From Verrucomicrobiales bacterium (GTDB lineage: Bacteria > Verrucomicrobiota > Verrucomicrobiia > Limisphaerales > Palsa-1400): DNA of 33,353 nt. The DNA is taken from positions 97,165 through 130,517 of the forward strand of contig PLGF01000083.1 of assembly GCA_003138485.1 (NCBI GenBank). The letters are read 5' to 3'. The position numbers and the translations under genes were made by a program. Below, in pieces: positions 18,470 to 27,973 of the stretch (positions within the stretch are counted from its first letter, which is position 1; each line of letters begins with the position of its first letter). Below the pieces are notes generated by a model. The model saw only the letters and a list, made by a program, of their open reading frames with translations. It made no database searches and was not told the origin of the DNA.

Positions 18470-18506
18470 TGTATCAGTAGTTTAATACACTAAAACAAAA
18501 GGTCAA
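18470..18506 (-). promoter_or_regulatory. Promoter and candidate GntR operator of the ABC-transporter operon
   Basis: On the minus strand, TTGACC (18506-18501) is a fair -35 box, with TAAACT 16 bp downstream as a possible -10. Overlapping the latter is the inverted repeat TGTATTA-N6-TGATACA (18489-18470, six of seven positions paired). An AT-rich palindrome covering the -10 is where an autoregulating YtrA-type repressor would bind. Assignment is by position and symmetry only. Confidence 0.5.
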
Positions 18507-18554
18507 GGCCTTTTTTTCGCGCGTTCGGCGGGAGCGTAAATTTATCCTTGCCGT

Positions 18555-18715
18555 GCCACCCCACCCCGGCCCTCTCCCACTGGCGCGGGAGAGGGAGAAT
18601 CGTCGGCCGCCCATTGGAAAACCGGCACCGGAATGAGCCGGACGGCCACACAAACTGCCAAAACCTTTCCATGGCTTTTCCTTCTCCCAGGGGGAGAAGG
18701 TCAGGATGGGGGCGA
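18555..18715. repeat. Composite intergenic repeat with two CTCTCCC-type hairpins
   Basis: Two perfect 9-bp hairpins lie about 100 bp apart: CCCTCTCCC/GGGAGAGGG (18570-18578 with 18587-18595) and CCTTCTCCC/GGGAGAAGG (18680-18688 with 18692-18700). The outer flanks (CCACCCCGG on the left, CAGGATGGGGG on the right) are roughly inverted to each other. This pattern resembles dispersed palindromic repeats seen between genes in many high-GC bacteria. The rest of 18425-18795 shows no gene. Confidence 0.6.
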
Positions 18716-18795
18716 GCCAGTCACAAAGACAGATTTGCGCCCTCCGGCAGGGGGTGCCCCTGATCTTAATCCCGGTCCGGGAAAGGCGAGCGCCT

Positions 18796-19221
18796 TCAAT
18801 GCTGCTGAGATCGGTTGAGTTGAATCATACACTCAACGCCGAGGTCAGCCAATAAGCGCATCAAATCCGGCCGGATGTTGACCGCGCCCTTGGCAGCAAA
18901 AGCGCAGGCAATCCAGAGACACAACCCGCAGCCATTGGAACGGGTCTGAATCAACTCCCGGACCGATCCAAGCGCGGCGACCGCGCCCTGGAGGTGAACG
19001 TCGGCGCGATCTGATGGGGGAACGCCGAGGTCAAAGACAACTATTGAAAAAGGATGCGTTGCTGGATTGACTTGCCCGGTTGGCGTGCCTCGCTCGAAAG
19101 ACTCGGTGACGTGCCGCGGCAGGCCCAAGGCAATCTCGGCGCAACTGAGCGTATCGGAGCAAATACTGAACCTGCTGGATATGTGATCCTCTCCGTCCGC
19201 TTTGGGCAAATCATCGTTCAC
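18796..19221 (-). CDS. Small DUF4279-like protein
   Basis: 141 residues from GTG 19221. The opening SSRFSICSDTLSCAEIALGLP and the end LMRLLADLGVECMIQLNRS resemble DUF4279 (Imm-like) proteins, in which a beta strand with a conserved S/GDxL is followed by a helix starting L-G-L-P, and a C-terminal helix leads to a short acidic or hydrophobic strand. No signal peptide or membrane segment. Family members are often immunity-like or stand-alone cytoplasmic proteins of unknown function, and no toxin partner is visible here. The assignment is tentative, and the start codon is not supported by a clear ribosome binding site. Confidence 0.55.
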   Translation of the reverse strand: MNDDLPKADGEDHISSRFSICSDTLSCAEIALGLPRHVTESFERGTPTGQVNPATHPFSIVVFDLGVPPSDRADVHLQGAVAALGSVRELIQTRSNGCGLCLWIACAFAAKGAVNIRPDLMRLLADLGVECMIQLNRSQQH

Positions 19222-19270
19222 AAGCCGGACTTTAGCGCCTTATTCCTGGGTAAGAAGTGAATATTCGTCA

Positions 19271-20188
19271 CTACTTGAATTTGTAGGAGGCGTGATGGAT
19301 GAAGTATTGCCAATCCGGCCCGGCGGGAGGGGTGGCGACGTCGGGGCCGTTGAGGTAGTCTTGCATGGTCATGGGCTTGTCCATCAGCGTGGACATCCAC
19401 CGGCGGGTTTCGGCGTGGCCATCGGCAAAGCTGAAATTGCACGCTCCATTGTGATAGCTGGCCGGAAGGTTGAACCAATCGCCATTTCCCAGGCCCGCGC
19501 CGATGGGAGAGCCGTCATCGAGCGCCCCCTGTTGGGCGAACATGCACCACCCGTCGTTGATGCTGTCGGGCTGCTCGTCCATGAATACCAACAGGCTGGC
19601 CGGTCCGGGCTGGCTCAAATCACTGGCTTTGAGGTAAACGAGCCAATCCTGCTCCCAACCCGCGTTTTGGCCCACGAAACCATTCATTGAAATGCTGCGC
19701 AGGCGGGGCAGGAGCTGGTTTCCTTCCAGCGTCGCGGACTGGTCGCCGGGGCAATGGACGATGTTGTACTGTTTGGCGATATAGGCTCCGAACGGGGTGT
19801 TGACAATATAATTGACGTTTGTGTTGTCATAAACACCGGTCCCCCAACCCTCCGCGCCGTAGAGCCAGCCCACCGGACCGGTTGTGGGCACATTGCCGCC
19901 GGCAACGTCAAGAGGGAAGGGGTCGTCATAGTTGTAAACGAAATAGTTCTTGTTGTCGTCCGCGTAGCTTTCCCAGGCGACGGCCAGTTGATGAATGTTG
20001 GACTTGCATTGCGCTCCCTGGGCCTCGGATTTGGCCCGCGACAGAGCCGGGAGCAGCATGGCCGCCAAAATCGCGATAATGGCGATGACCACCAGCAATT
20101 CGATCAGCGTGAATCCCGCTGCCCGGCGCAGCCGCCGCGGTTGCCAATCGCAATCCATCGCTTTGTTGGAAAGGGAATCAATGGTCAT
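19271..20188 (-). CDS. Type II secretion/pilin-like prepilin with H-X9-DG motif
   Basis: 305 residues. A basic leader of about 25 residues (ending RRLRRAAG) is followed by the prepilin sequence [25 protein letters not shown], so prepilin peptidase should cleave before the Phe. The large extracytoplasmic part is rich in Trp, Asn and Gly and contains [20 protein letters not shown] near residues 240-260. That is the H-X9-DG motif typical of a very abundant pseudopilin family in Verrucomicrobiota, Planctomycetes and Lentisphaerae. Such proteins are usually solitary and numerous, and their role (secretion, attachment or surface structure) is not settled. There are no neighbouring secretion genes. 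An in-frame ATG ten codons later could be the true start. Confidence 0.9.
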   Translation of the reverse strand: MTIDSLSNKAMDCDWQPRRLRRAAGFTLIELLVVIAIIAILAAMLLPALSRAKSEAQGAQCKSNIHQLAVAWESYADDNKNYFVYNYDDPFPLDVAGGNVPTTGPVGWLYGAEGWGTGVYDNTNVNYIVNTPFGAYIAKQYNIVHCPGDQSATLEGNQLLPRLRSISMNGFVGQNAGWEQDWLVYLKASDLSQPGPASLLVFMDEQPDSINDGWCMFAQQGALDDGSPIGAGLGNGDWFNLPASYHNGACNFSFADGHAETRRWMSTLMDKPMTMQDYLNGPDVATPPAGPDWQYFIHHASYKFK

Positions 20189-20364
20189 CCCGCCATTTTA
20201 CCACGAAGATCACGAAAAGAAAAGAAGGCCCCGGGCCTTTTGCGGCGAAAGGGTGTGAGACAAAATTCTTCAAGCGGTTTGTCTCCGCGGGGTGACCATG
20301 AGAGTCGTATAGACATTCATATATGAACGCTGGGCGCGCAGGGGAAAGCGGCGCTGTCGCCCCG

Positions 20365-20442
20365 CACTCCAAGACGCTTCGCGTTCAGGGTACGCTCCCA
20401 TTCCGCCGACAGGTTTTGGAGTGAAGCACCGCTCCGCGGTGC
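20365..20442. repeat. Palindromic intergenic element
   Basis: CACTCCAAGAC (20365-20375) and GTTTTGGAGTG (20413-20423) pair at ten of eleven positions across a 37-base loop. A perfect hairpin GCACCGC-TCC-GCGGTGC (20426-20442) follows at once. The compact double structure looks like an interspersed repeat rather than a promoter. Confidence 0.5.
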
Positions 20443-20511
20443 AGCCCAACAATTTGTTCCGCCTGCGCGATGGCGCCGCATTCGAACACAGGAAAGCCCG
20501 ACAAAGTTGAG

Positions 20512-20535
20512 ATGCGCCTGCGGCGACAGGCGCAT
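20512..20535. terminator. Hairpin downstream of clpB
   Basis: ATGCGCCTG and CAGGCGCAT form a perfect 9-bp stem around a 6-base loop, 38 bases after the clpB stop. On the plus strand the stem is followed within five bases by six Ts; on the clpB strand it is followed only by a weak T-rich stretch. It may end clpB transcription, but the better U-tract points the other way. Confidence 0.5.
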
Positions 20536-20573
20536 TTCATTTTTTGGGTAAGTCCTTTTGGAAAAGCAACACG

Positions 20574-23210
20574 TTAAGATTTGGGAGATGTCGATTTGGA
20601 ATTGGCCATTGAAAATTTTATTTGACCGTCCTCGACCGTCGCCTTGATGCGGTCGCCGGCCTTGAATTCGCCGTCGAGCAGCTTGAGGGCCAGCGGGTCC
20701 AGCAACTGGCGTTGGATGGCGCGCTTGAGAGGGCGGGCGCCGAATTGAGGGTCATACCCTTCGCGCGCCAGGTGGCGCGTGGCGGCGGCATCGACTTCCA
20801 GTGTCAGTTGCTGGGCGGCCAGGCGTTCGCGCAGGCGGCGCAACTGAATTTCCACGATTTTGGCCAGTTGCTTCTCGTCCAGGCTGTGGAAAATGATGAT
20901 GTCATCGACCCGGTTCAGGAATTCCGGCCGGAAATGTTGTTTGAGTTCGGCGCGGACCAGTTCCTCGATGCGGGCGTGGTCCTTGGCCGCCCCGGCCCCG
21001 GCGCCGGATGCGTAGAATTCCTGGATGATGGGCGAGCCGATGTTGCTGGTCATGATGATGAGCGTGTTCTTGAAATCGACCGTCCGCCCCTGGCCGTCGG
21101 TCAGCCGCCCGTCGTCCAGCACTTGAAGGAGCACGTTGAAAACGTCCGGGTGCGCCTTTTCGATTTCATCCAGCAGCACCACGCTGTAGGGGCGGCGGCG
21201 GACGGCTTCGCTCAATTGGCCGCCCTCCTCGTAGCCGACGTAGCCCGGCGGCGCCCCCAGGAGCCGCGCGACCGAGTGCCGCTCCATGTACTCGCTCATG
21301 TCGATGCGCACCATCGCGTTCTCATCGTCAAATAAAAATTCCGCAAGGGCGCGCGCCAGCTCCGTCTTCCCCACCCCGGTGGGACCCAGGAATATGAATG
21401 AGCCGGCCGGCCGGTTGGGGTCCTGCAGCCCGCTGCGGGCGCGGCGCACGGCGTTGGCCACCGCGCTGACGGCCTCGTCCTGGTCCACCACGCGCTCCTG
21501 AATGCGCTTTTCCATGTGGACCAGCTTCTCCCGTTCCCCCTCGAGCATCCGGGCGACGGGGATGCCGGTCCAGGAGGCGACCACGCGGGCGATGTCCTCC
21601 TCGGTGACTTCTTCATTAAGCAGGCGCTTGCCCTGGCGGCCGCTGAATGCCTTTTCCGCCGCGGCAAGTTTCTTTTGCAAGTCCGGCAGGCGGCCGTATT
21701 GGATCTGGCCGGCCAGGTTGAGGTCGCCGGCGCGCTGGGCGGCTTCCTGTTGCTGGCGCGCTTCGTCGAGTTGTCCGTTGAGAATGGAAATGGCGTTGAT
21801 GGCGGCTTTTTCGTTTTGCCACTGAGCCTTGAGATGGCCGGATTCCTCCTTGAGATTGGCGAGGTCCCCTTCCAGGACCTTGAGGCGCTGGCGCGAGGCG
21901 TCGTCTTTTTCCCGGCGAAGGGCCATTTGCTCGATCTCCAACTGCCGAATGTTCCGTTCAAGCTGGTCGATTTCCGCCGGCATCGAGTCCAATTCCATCC
22001 GCAGCCGCGACGCCGCTTCGTCCATCAGATCGACCGCCTTGTCGGGCAGAAAACGGTCGGCAATGTAGCGCTGCGAAAGGGTCGCGGCGGCGACCAGGGC
22101 GGCGTCCTGGATGCGGATGCCGTGATGGACTTCGTAGCGGTCCTTGAGGCCGCGCAAAATGGCGATGGTTTCCTCCACGCCCGGCTCCTGGATGAAGACG
22201 GGCTGGAAACGGCGTTCGAGGGCGGGGTCCTTTTCGATGTGCTTGCGATATTCGTCCAGGGTCGTGGCGCCGATGCAGCGCAACTCGCCGCGGGCCAGGG
22301 GCGGTTTGAGCATGTTCGAGGCGTCGTTGGCCCCCTCGGCCGCGCCGGCGCCCACGATTGTGTGCAATTCGTCGATGAAGAGCAGGACCCGCCCGTCGCT
22401 CGAAATGATCTCTTTGAGAAAGGCCTTGAGGCGGTCCTCGAATTCGCCGCGGTACTTCGCCCCGGCGATCATCGCTCCAAGGTCCATCGCCACCAATCTC
22501 TTGTCTTTCAACGACTCGGGCACGTCGCCGCTGACAATCCGCCGCGCCAGGCCCTCGACAATCGCCGTCTTGCCCGTGCCCGGCTCGCCGATGAGGACGG
22601 GATTGTTCTTGGTCCGCCGCGTGAGCACTTGCATGACGCGCCGGATTTCCTCGGTGCGGCCGATGACGGGGTCGATCTTGCCGGCGCGGGCCAGCGCCGT
22701 GAGGTCGCGCCCGTATTTGTCCAGCGCCTGGAATTTGTCTTCGGGATTCGGGTCTGTCACCCGCTGGTTGCCGCGGAGGTCGGCCAATCCCCGCAACACG
22801 GTCTCGCGCTTGAGTCCGCGCGCCTGGAAAATCTTTTTCAGGGCGCCGCCGCCGTGGTCCAGCAGGCCCAGCAAGAGATGTTCGGTGCTGATGTAATCGT
22901 CCCGTAATTTGCCGGCCTCGGCGGCGGCGGCATCAAGCGTTTTCTTCAAGGCCGGGCTGGGAAACAACTCGGCGGCGGAGTCGCCACGCACTTTGGCTTT
23001 GCGCTCGATTTCCTGCTCGATGGCATCGGCCAGGGGGGCGGCGGTCACGCCCAACTTTTGCAGGAGAGCGGGAACGAGACTTTCGGATTGGCCCAAGAGC
23101 GCGGCCATGAGGTGTTCGGTGTCCAGCTCCTGGTTGGAGTGGCGCCGGGCGTTTTCCTGGGCTTCTTTGAGGGCTTCCTGCGCTTTAATCGTCAACTTTT
23201 CCAGTTCCAT
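20574..23210 (-). CDS. clpB: ATP-dependent chaperone ClpB
   Basis: 878 residues, close to the usual 860. An N-terminal double Clp-N domain (about 1-145), first AAA+ module with Walker A GEPGTGKT (208-215) and Walker B LLFIDE (276-281), a coiled-coil middle domain (about 405-525) characteristic of disaggregases, and a second AAA+ module with Walker A GPTGVGKT (609-616) and [15 protein letters not shown]. ClpB hexamers thread aggregated proteins with DnaK help. The start is at ATG 23210. A 97-bp gap separates it from ompH on the same strand, and I see no CIRCE-type inverted repeat in that gap. Nothing is abnormal. Confidence 0.98.
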   Translation of the reverse strand: MELEKLTIKAQEALKEAQENARRHSNQELDTEHLMAALLGQSESLVPALLQKLGVTAAPLADAIEQEIERKAKVRGDSAAELFPSPALKKTLDAAAAEAGKLRDDYISTEHLLLGLLDHGGGALKKIFQARGLKRETVLRGLADLRGNQRVTDPNPEDKFQALDKYGRDLTALARAGKIDPVIGRTEEIRRVMQVLTRRTKNNPVLIGEPGTGKTAIVEGLARRIVSGDVPESLKDKRLVAMDLGAMIAGAKYRGEFEDRLKAFLKEIISSDGRVLLFIDELHTIVGAGAAEGANDASNMLKPPLARGELRCIGATTLDEYRKHIEKDPALERRFQPVFIQEPGVEETIAILRGLKDRYEVHHGIRIQDAALVAAATLSQRYIADRFLPDKAVDLMDEAASRLRMELDSMPAEIDQLERNIRQLEIEQMALRREKDDASRQRLKVLEGDLANLKEESGHLKAQWQNEKAAINAISILNGQLDEARQQQEAAQRAGDLNLAGQIQYGRLPDLQKKLAAAEKAFSGRQGKRLLNEEVTEEDIARVVASWTGIPVARMLEGEREKLVHMEKRIQERVVDQDEAVSAVANAVRRARSGLQDPNRPAGSFIFLGPTGVGKTELARALAEFLFDDENAMVRIDMSEYMERHSVARLLGAPPGYVGYEEGGQLSEAVRRRPYSVVLLDEIEKAHPDVFNVLLQVLDDGRLTDGQGRTVDFKNTLIIMTSNIGSPIIQEFYASGAGAGAAKDHARIEELVRAELKQHFRPEFLNRVDDIIIFHSLDEKQLAKIVEIQLRRLRERLAAQQLTLEVDAAATRHLAREGYDPQFGARPLKRAIQRQLLDPLALKLLDGEFKAGDRIKATVEDGQIKFSMANSKSTSPKS

Positions 23211-23307
23211 AGATGAAAAACCTCTGCCCTTCCGGCCCGACTGTCAAGCCATGCCAGCGGGAGGATGACGCTTGGGGCGCATCCCAATTATTCGTCATTC
23301 CCGGCGC

Positions 23308-23985
23308 CTACTTCGCGGCGGGAGGCGAGTTGGTTGCCGACGCGGCGGGGACGGAATTGGTGTCCAACGAAGCGGCCGGGGCGGCGGCGTTGAGTTCCTT
23401 GATAAGGGCATCAGTCAGGTCGTTCTGGCCGTTGGAAAAAAGGAGGGCCGGCGTGCCGTTGGCGCTGGCGCCGGATGAATCGAACACCAGGGTGTAGCCG
23501 CCGGCTTTGGCATCGGCTGCGAGGACGTTGAGAATCTCCTTGACGATGTCCTCGGTGCGCTGGCGCTTCTTCTCTTCCAGGCGGGTGCCGGCCCTTCGGG
23601 CGAACTGGGTGAGGGCCTGGTCTTCCGCCTCGAGTTCGGCGTATTTGTCTTTTGCGTCCTTTGTGCTCCGGTCGCGCGCCTCGGCGGAAGCGGCCTGGTC
23701 GTTGGCCTTCTCGATGAGGGCTTGCCATTCATCTTTGTGCTTCTTCTCCGCATCCACCATCTGCGCCCGCTCTTTCTCGATGTCGTCCGCTTCCGCTCTG
23801 ATGGCGGCGGTGGATTGGACGGTTTTGTAGTACCGGGTGAAGACCTTGTTGAGATCGACGGTGGCGATCTTTTGCTCAACGGCGGTCTTTGGCTCGGCGG
23901 TGATTTTTTGGTCGGCGGCCCATGCGGGTAGCGCCAGGCCCATCAGGGCCGCGGCCGCCACGAGAGAATTAACAAACGTTTTCAT
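23308..23985 (-). CDS. OmpH/Skp-family periplasmic chaperone
   Basis: 225 residues. The signal peptide is MKTFVNSLVAAAALMGLALPAWAA. The mature protein begins with the Skp-like strand KIATVDLNKVFTRYYKTVQ, followed by a long charged alpha-helical stretch (about 60-150) that would form the tentacle coiled coil, and a C-terminal strand YTLVFDSSGASANGTPALLF. OmpH/Skp proteins escort unfolded outer-membrane proteins across the periplasm. The gene lies 5 bp after bamA on the same strand, the common bamA-ompH pairing. A low-complexity Ala/Pro/Asn tail follows the domain. Confidence 0.93.
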   Translation of the reverse strand: MKTFVNSLVAAAALMGLALPAWAADQKITAEPKTAVEQKIATVDLNKVFTRYYKTVQSTAAIRAEADDIEKERAQMVDAEKKHKDEWQALIEKANDQAASAEARDRSTKDAKDKYAELEAEDQALTQFARRAGTRLEEKKRQRTEDIVKEILNVLAADAKAGGYTLVFDSSGASANGTPALLFSNGQNDLTDALIKELNAAAPAASLDTNSVPAASATNSPPAAK

Positions 23986-23990
23986 GCGAA

Positions 23991-26441
23991 TTAAAATGGA
24001 TGCGTATAGCCAAAACTGAATTGGAATTTTCCAGAATTGCCCAAGTTGGAATCATGCGTGATCGGGATGCCGTAGTCCAGCCGAATTGGGGTGCCTCCGC
24101 CCAGGGGCAGGATGATGCGCAAGCCCAGGCCGGCGTCGTCGCTGAAAAGGCGGCGGTTTGGACCGGGATTGAAACTGAAAGGGTCGGTATAGACGTCGCC
24201 GATCTGATAGAACGCGGCGATGCGCACCATCTTGACAATGGGGATGCTGTAATCGGCCGAACCGAAGAAATAGGTGTCGCCGCCCAGCGGTTCGCCGTAC
24301 TGGTCTTCCGGGCCGACCGTCTGGTATTTGTAACCGAGCATGGAATAGATGCCGCCCAAATACCAGCGCTCAAAAATGGGGACCTGGCTCGATCCGCTGT
24401 AGGCCGAAACGACGCCCATGCGGCCGTCCAGCTCCAGGATGTGCCCCGGCCTGAATCCCTTGAAGAACCAACTGTTGCGCAGTTCGAGTTTGTAAAAATC
24501 GGTGTCGCCGGGAGGCGCCGCCACTTCCGCCGCGATTTCCGTCACCTGGCCCGATTCGGGATTGCGGAAATTGTTGCGGGTGTCGTAAGAGAGGGTCAGC
24601 CCGCCTTTGGAAATGAAATAAGAGCCGCGGGTGTCGTAAATGTTGGTGGAGAGATTGGGAGGGGCGATCACGGCCTCCTGCGACAGGCCGTTGGGCGAGG
24701 CGACCAGGTTGGTCGTGCTATTGGTGGTGAACCCCGAATTCATCGAGACGTGCGCCTCCTCCAGGGTATAGGCGAGCGTCGCGCTGAAATGCCGTCCCAG
24801 CGCCTTCCGGAGGGTCAGGGTGCCGCCGTCAAACTGCTCGTCATACATATTATTGACGCTGTTGTAATCCAGCACGCGATGGAACAGATCGACTCCGAAA
24901 CTGAGCTGCTTGCCCAAAAACCACGGCTCGATAAACGAGATTTCGTAGTCCTGCAGATAGGTGCCAATGGAGGCGCGCATCTGGAACTTCTGCCCCGCCC
25001 CGGTGAATGTCGGGGGATTGAACAGATCGAAATTGCCCTGTTTCAGTTCGACGAAGCCGACCAGGCTCTCAACCGAGCTGAAACCGGCGCCGACGGAGAC
25101 GTTGCCGGTGTTCTTCTCCTCCACGCTGACGACCATGTCTTTGCGGTTGGGCACGTCGGTTTCCTGCGCCGTCACGTCCACCTTCTCGAAGTAGTCCAAC
25201 TGCTCCAGCTTCCCCTTGCTAATCTTCACCCGGACCATGTCGTAAACCTCGCCGGGATAGACGGCCAGCTCGCGCCGGAGCACCCTGTCCTTGGTCTTGA
25301 CGTTGCCCTTGATGACAATCTTCTCGATGTAGCACTTCTCGCCTTCCTCGATGTTGTAGGAGATATCCATGCTTCCGGTGGCCGGGTTGGCCGTTTGGGC
25401 GCCCGTGATGGAGGTCGTCCCCTGTTCCCGCGGCAGATACCCCTTCGATCCATACAGGTCGGCCAGCATCTCCTGATCCGCGGTGAAATCGGCGGGCGTG
25501 AAAACCGCGCCGGGGGTCAGCTTGAGCTTGAGCAATTGGCCGCCGACCTTGACCCCGTGGATGAAGTTGTTGGTGGTGAAGATGGTGTTCCCCTTGAAGT
25601 CGAGCGTTCCGACCTTGTACTGCCGGCCTTCCGAGACAATGAAGCGGATCACCATGCGCTTGGGCGTGAGGTAATCGTACTTGATGTCCTGGATGGAGAA
25701 GTCGATGTAGCCCTTGCTCTGATAATGCTCGATCAGCTTGGTTTGGTCATCCTCGAATTCATCCTCCTTTAATACTCCCGTGCCCGTCAGCCAAGAGAAC
25801 ATCCAGTGCCGGCGCGTCTTGAGCACCTTGCGCAGCTCCTTCTGCGTAAAGGCTTTGGCGTTGACGAACACGACGTCCGTGACCCGCACCTTGGGGGTTT
25901 CGTGAATCTCAAACGTGACCGAGCCGCGGCCGGCCGCCTCGTCGATGACGGGCGGTTGGGCCTGGACGGTTGTCTTCTGGTAGCCGGCCTTTTCGTAAAC
26001 TTCCTTCATCGCCAGGGCGTCGTCGAAGATTTTCCGCTCGTCCAGCGGCTGGCCCTCCTTTGAGGTGATCTTCTTTTTGAGCTTCTTCAGCTTCATCAGT
26101 TTGTTGCCCACGATCTTGATGTCCGTCAGGATCGGCTTGCCTTGCACGCGAAACGTCAGAATGAGGCCGTCGGGAGTGCTTTCCACGTCCGAGAGCACCT
26201 TGAAGAAATAGCCGGTCGCCCAGAGGCTCTTGACGTCTTCATCGACCGTCGCGCGGGCGAATACCTCGCCGGCCTTGGAGCGGATGTTCTCGCGGATGAA
26301 TTCATCGCTCACCGCGGGCGGGCCAACATGGCGGATGACAATTTTGCTGATGCGGCTCTGAGGCGTCTGGGCGTGGAGGGCCGCCGGGCAGGCCAGCAGC
26401 AGGACCCAGAGAAGCAGCGCCAGGGGGATGGGGGTCTTCAT
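23991..26441 (-). CDS. bamA: Outer-membrane protein assembly factor BamA
   Basis: 816 residues from ATG 26441, chosen because the signal peptide MKTPIPLALLLWVLLLACPA starts there; an ATG eight codons earlier overlaps dnaB. Successive POTRA domains fill about residues 30-430 (for example ILTDIKIVGNKLMKLKKLKKK, KVGTLDFKGNTIFTTNNF, CYIEKIVIKGNVKTKDRVLRREL). A 16-strand barrel follows from about 445 (NVSVGAGFSSVESLVGFVELKQ) and ends in the outer-membrane signature FQFSFGYTHPF with a terminal Phe. A charged Lys-rich stretch sits in an early POTRA. BamA folds and inserts outer-membrane proteins, so the cell has a true outer membrane. It lies 4 bp behind dnaB and 5 bp before ompH. Confidence 0.97.
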   Translation of the reverse strand: MKTPIPLALLLWVLLLACPAALHAQTPQSRISKIVIRHVGPPAVSDEFIRENIRSKAGEVFARATVDEDVKSLWATGYFFKVLSDVESTPDGLILTFRVQGKPILTDIKIVGNKLMKLKKLKKKITSKEGQPLDERKIFDDALAMKEVYEKAGYQKTTVQAQPPVIDEAAGRGSVTFEIHETPKVRVTDVVFVNAKAFTQKELRKVLKTRRHWMFSWLTGTGVLKEDEFEDDQTKLIEHYQSKGYIDFSIQDIKYDYLTPKRMVIRFIVSEGRQYKVGTLDFKGNTIFTTNNFIHGVKVGGQLLKLKLTPGAVFTPADFTADQEMLADLYGSKGYLPREQGTTSITGAQTANPATGSMDISYNIEEGEKCYIEKIVIKGNVKTKDRVLRRELAVYPGEVYDMVRVKISKGKLEQLDYFEKVDVTAQETDVPNRKDMVVSVEEKNTGNVSVGAGFSSVESLVGFVELKQGNFDLFNPPTFTGAGQKFQMRASIGTYLQDYEISFIEPWFLGKQLSFGVDLFHRVLDYNSVNNMYDEQFDGGTLTLRKALGRHFSATLAYTLEEAHVSMNSGFTTNSTTNLVASPNGLSQEAVIAPPNLSTNIYDTRGSYFISKGGLTLSYDTRNNFRNPESGQVTEIAAEVAAPPGDTDFYKLELRNSWFFKGFRPGHILELDGRMGVVSAYSGSSQVPIFERWYLGGIYSMLGYKYQTVGPEDQYGEPLGGDTYFFGSADYSIPIVKMVRIAAFYQIGDVYTDPFSFNPGPNRRLFSDDAGLGLRIILPLGGGTPIRLDYGIPITHDSNLGNSGKFQFSFGYTHPF

Positions 26442-26445
26442 CGGG

Positions 26446-27918
26446 TTACTGGCCGGTCGGGACATCCTCGGCGCTCACCTTGGCGGCGCTTTCAAAGCGC
26501 GTGAAGCTCTTCAGGAAAGTCAGGTCCACATCGCCCGTGGGGCCGTTGCGTTGTTTGGCAATAAAAAGCTTCACGGGAATCGCGTCTTGTTCCTGTTCGG
26601 AGGGGTCTTCCTCCCCTTCTTTGTTCTTCGTGTCACGGTACAGTAATCCAACCAAATCGGCGTCCTGCTCAATGGCGCCCGATTCGCGCAAATCGGACAG
26701 CCGCGGGCGCTCGCCCGGCCCCCGCTTTTCCAATTCGCGATTGAGCTGGCTGAGCACGATCACGGGCACTTTGAGTTCCTTCGCCAGGGCCTTGATGCCG
26801 CCGGAAATCTCCGCGATCTCCTGCTGGCGGTTCTCCGCCCGCCGCGAAGTAGAATGGAGCAGTTGCAAGTAGTCAATGACAAACAATTTGATGCCAAACT
26901 GCTGCCACAGCCGCCGCGCCTTGGCCCGCAATTGGAGAATCGACAGCGCCGAGCTGTCGTCGATGAACAACGGCGCCCCCGCCATTTTGCCCGCCGCCCC
27001 GGTCAGCTTGGGGAAATCGCGCTCGGCAAGGAAGCCGTCGCGGATGCTCCGAAGGTTCACGCGCGAGCGGGAACAAAGCATGCGCAGGACCAGTTGATCG
27101 GCGGTCATTTCCAGGCTGAAGACGCACACGGGCACCTTCAATTCGAGCGCGACATGCTCGGCGATGTTCATCGCCAGGGAGGTTTTGCCGACGGACGGAC
27201 GCGCCGCCACGACGATCATCTCCCCCTCGTGCAAGCCGGTGGTCATTTTGTCAAAATCCACAAAGCCGGTTGAGATGCCCGTGAGCATCCCCTGGTTCTG
27301 GTGATATTCCTCAATCTTGCTGATGGCCCGGTTGACCAATTCCTTGATCGTCAGGCTGGCGCCTCCCACGCGGTCCTCGCTGATGCGCAGGATGTCCCGC
27401 TCCACTTCGTCCAGCAGCGCGTCCACCTCCCCTTCGTAATCATAGACCCGCCCGACCACCTCCGTGCAGGTCTGCACCATTTTGCGCAGCAGATATTTCT
27501 CCAGGACGATCTCCAAGTAGTACGGGAGATTGGCCGCCGACGGCACGGCGTCGGGCAAGGTGGAAAGATAAGCCAGCCCGCCGACGCCCTCGAGTTGCTG
27601 CTTGTTCCTGAGCCACTGCTGGACGGTGATGAGGTCGATGGCCTGCTTCTGGTCATACATCTCGGTAAGCGCCTGGAAAAGGGTCTGATGGCGCAGATCG
27701 TAAAAGACCAGGTCGCCGGGCTTGAGTTTCTCGATGCACTCGCCCATGCAGTCGTTGGGCGAGAGGAGAACACAGCCCAGCACGCCCTGCTCCGCCTCGA
27801 TGGAATGGGGGGGAAGGCGGTCCAACTTGGGCGCGCCGGCGGTGGCGGAGGTTCTGCGGCGCGGTTTCTTCGATTCGGCCGGCACTCCGCCGGTTTCCGG
27901 TTCAATGGCATCAATCAT
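26446..27918 (-). CDS. dnaB: Replicative DNA helicase DnaB
   Basis: 490 residues from ATG 27918; a GTG 21 codons upstream is possible but would cover the DnaA-box-like sites. A variable basic N-terminus (ESKKPRRRTSATAG) is followed by the DnaB N-domain (LPPHSIEAEQGVLGCVLL, about 36-135), a linker, and the RecA-like C-domain with Walker A RPSVGKTS (240-247), CVFSLEM, FVIDYLQLL (Walker B) and the conserved QLNRELEKR, then RLSDLRESGAIEQDAD. No intein is present. It unwinds DNA ahead of the replisome. It is the first gene of a run with bamA and ompH, an unusual pairing of replication and envelope functions. Confidence 0.97.
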   Translation of the reverse strand: MIDAIEPETGGVPAESKKPRRRTSATAGAPKLDRLPPHSIEAEQGVLGCVLLSPNDCMGECIEKLKPGDLVFYDLRHQTLFQALTEMYDQKQAIDLITVQQWLRNKQQLEGVGGLAYLSTLPDAVPSAANLPYYLEIVLEKYLLRKMVQTCTEVVGRVYDYEGEVDALLDEVERDILRISEDRVGGASLTIKELVNRAISKIEEYHQNQGMLTGISTGFVDFDKMTTGLHEGEMIVVAARPSVGKTSLAMNIAEHVALELKVPVCVFSLEMTADQLVLRMLCSRSRVNLRSIRDGFLAERDFPKLTGAAGKMAGAPLFIDDSSALSILQLRAKARRLWQQFGIKLFVIDYLQLLHSTSRRAENRQQEIAEISGGIKALAKELKVPVIVLSQLNRELEKRGPGERPRLSDLRESGAIEQDADLVGLLYRDTKNKEGEEDPSEQEQDAIPVKLFIAKQRNGPTGDVDLTFLKSFTRFESAAKVSAEDVPTGQ

Positions 27919-27973
27919 GAAGGCACAAGGGAACTCGATTGCGCGAAGGTTGTCGATGAAACCTTGTCGCCAC

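Larger units (their letters stand above)
20189..20573. other. Intergenic region with several palindromes
   Basis: 385 bp between clpB and the pseudopilin gene with no convincing coding frame. It holds a dyad in AAGGCCCCGGGCCTT (about 20226-20240), an inverted repeat GAGACAAA/TTTGTCTC (20257-20264 and 20278-20285), the element 20365-20442 and the hairpin 20512-20535 listed separately. The stretch just upstream of the pseudopilin start is purine-rich (CACGAAGATCACGAAAAG). Confidence 0.5.

Noticed and set aside
20574-23210. Possible CIRCE or other heat-shock operator before clpB
   Set aside because: I looked at the 97-bp gap upstream and found no TTAGCACTC-type inverted repeat.
24000-25772. Long open frame (about 590 codons) on the plus strand across bamA
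   Set aside because: Antisense to bamA, which has POTRA and barrel features and a signal peptide; the plus-strand product shows no domain or start signals.
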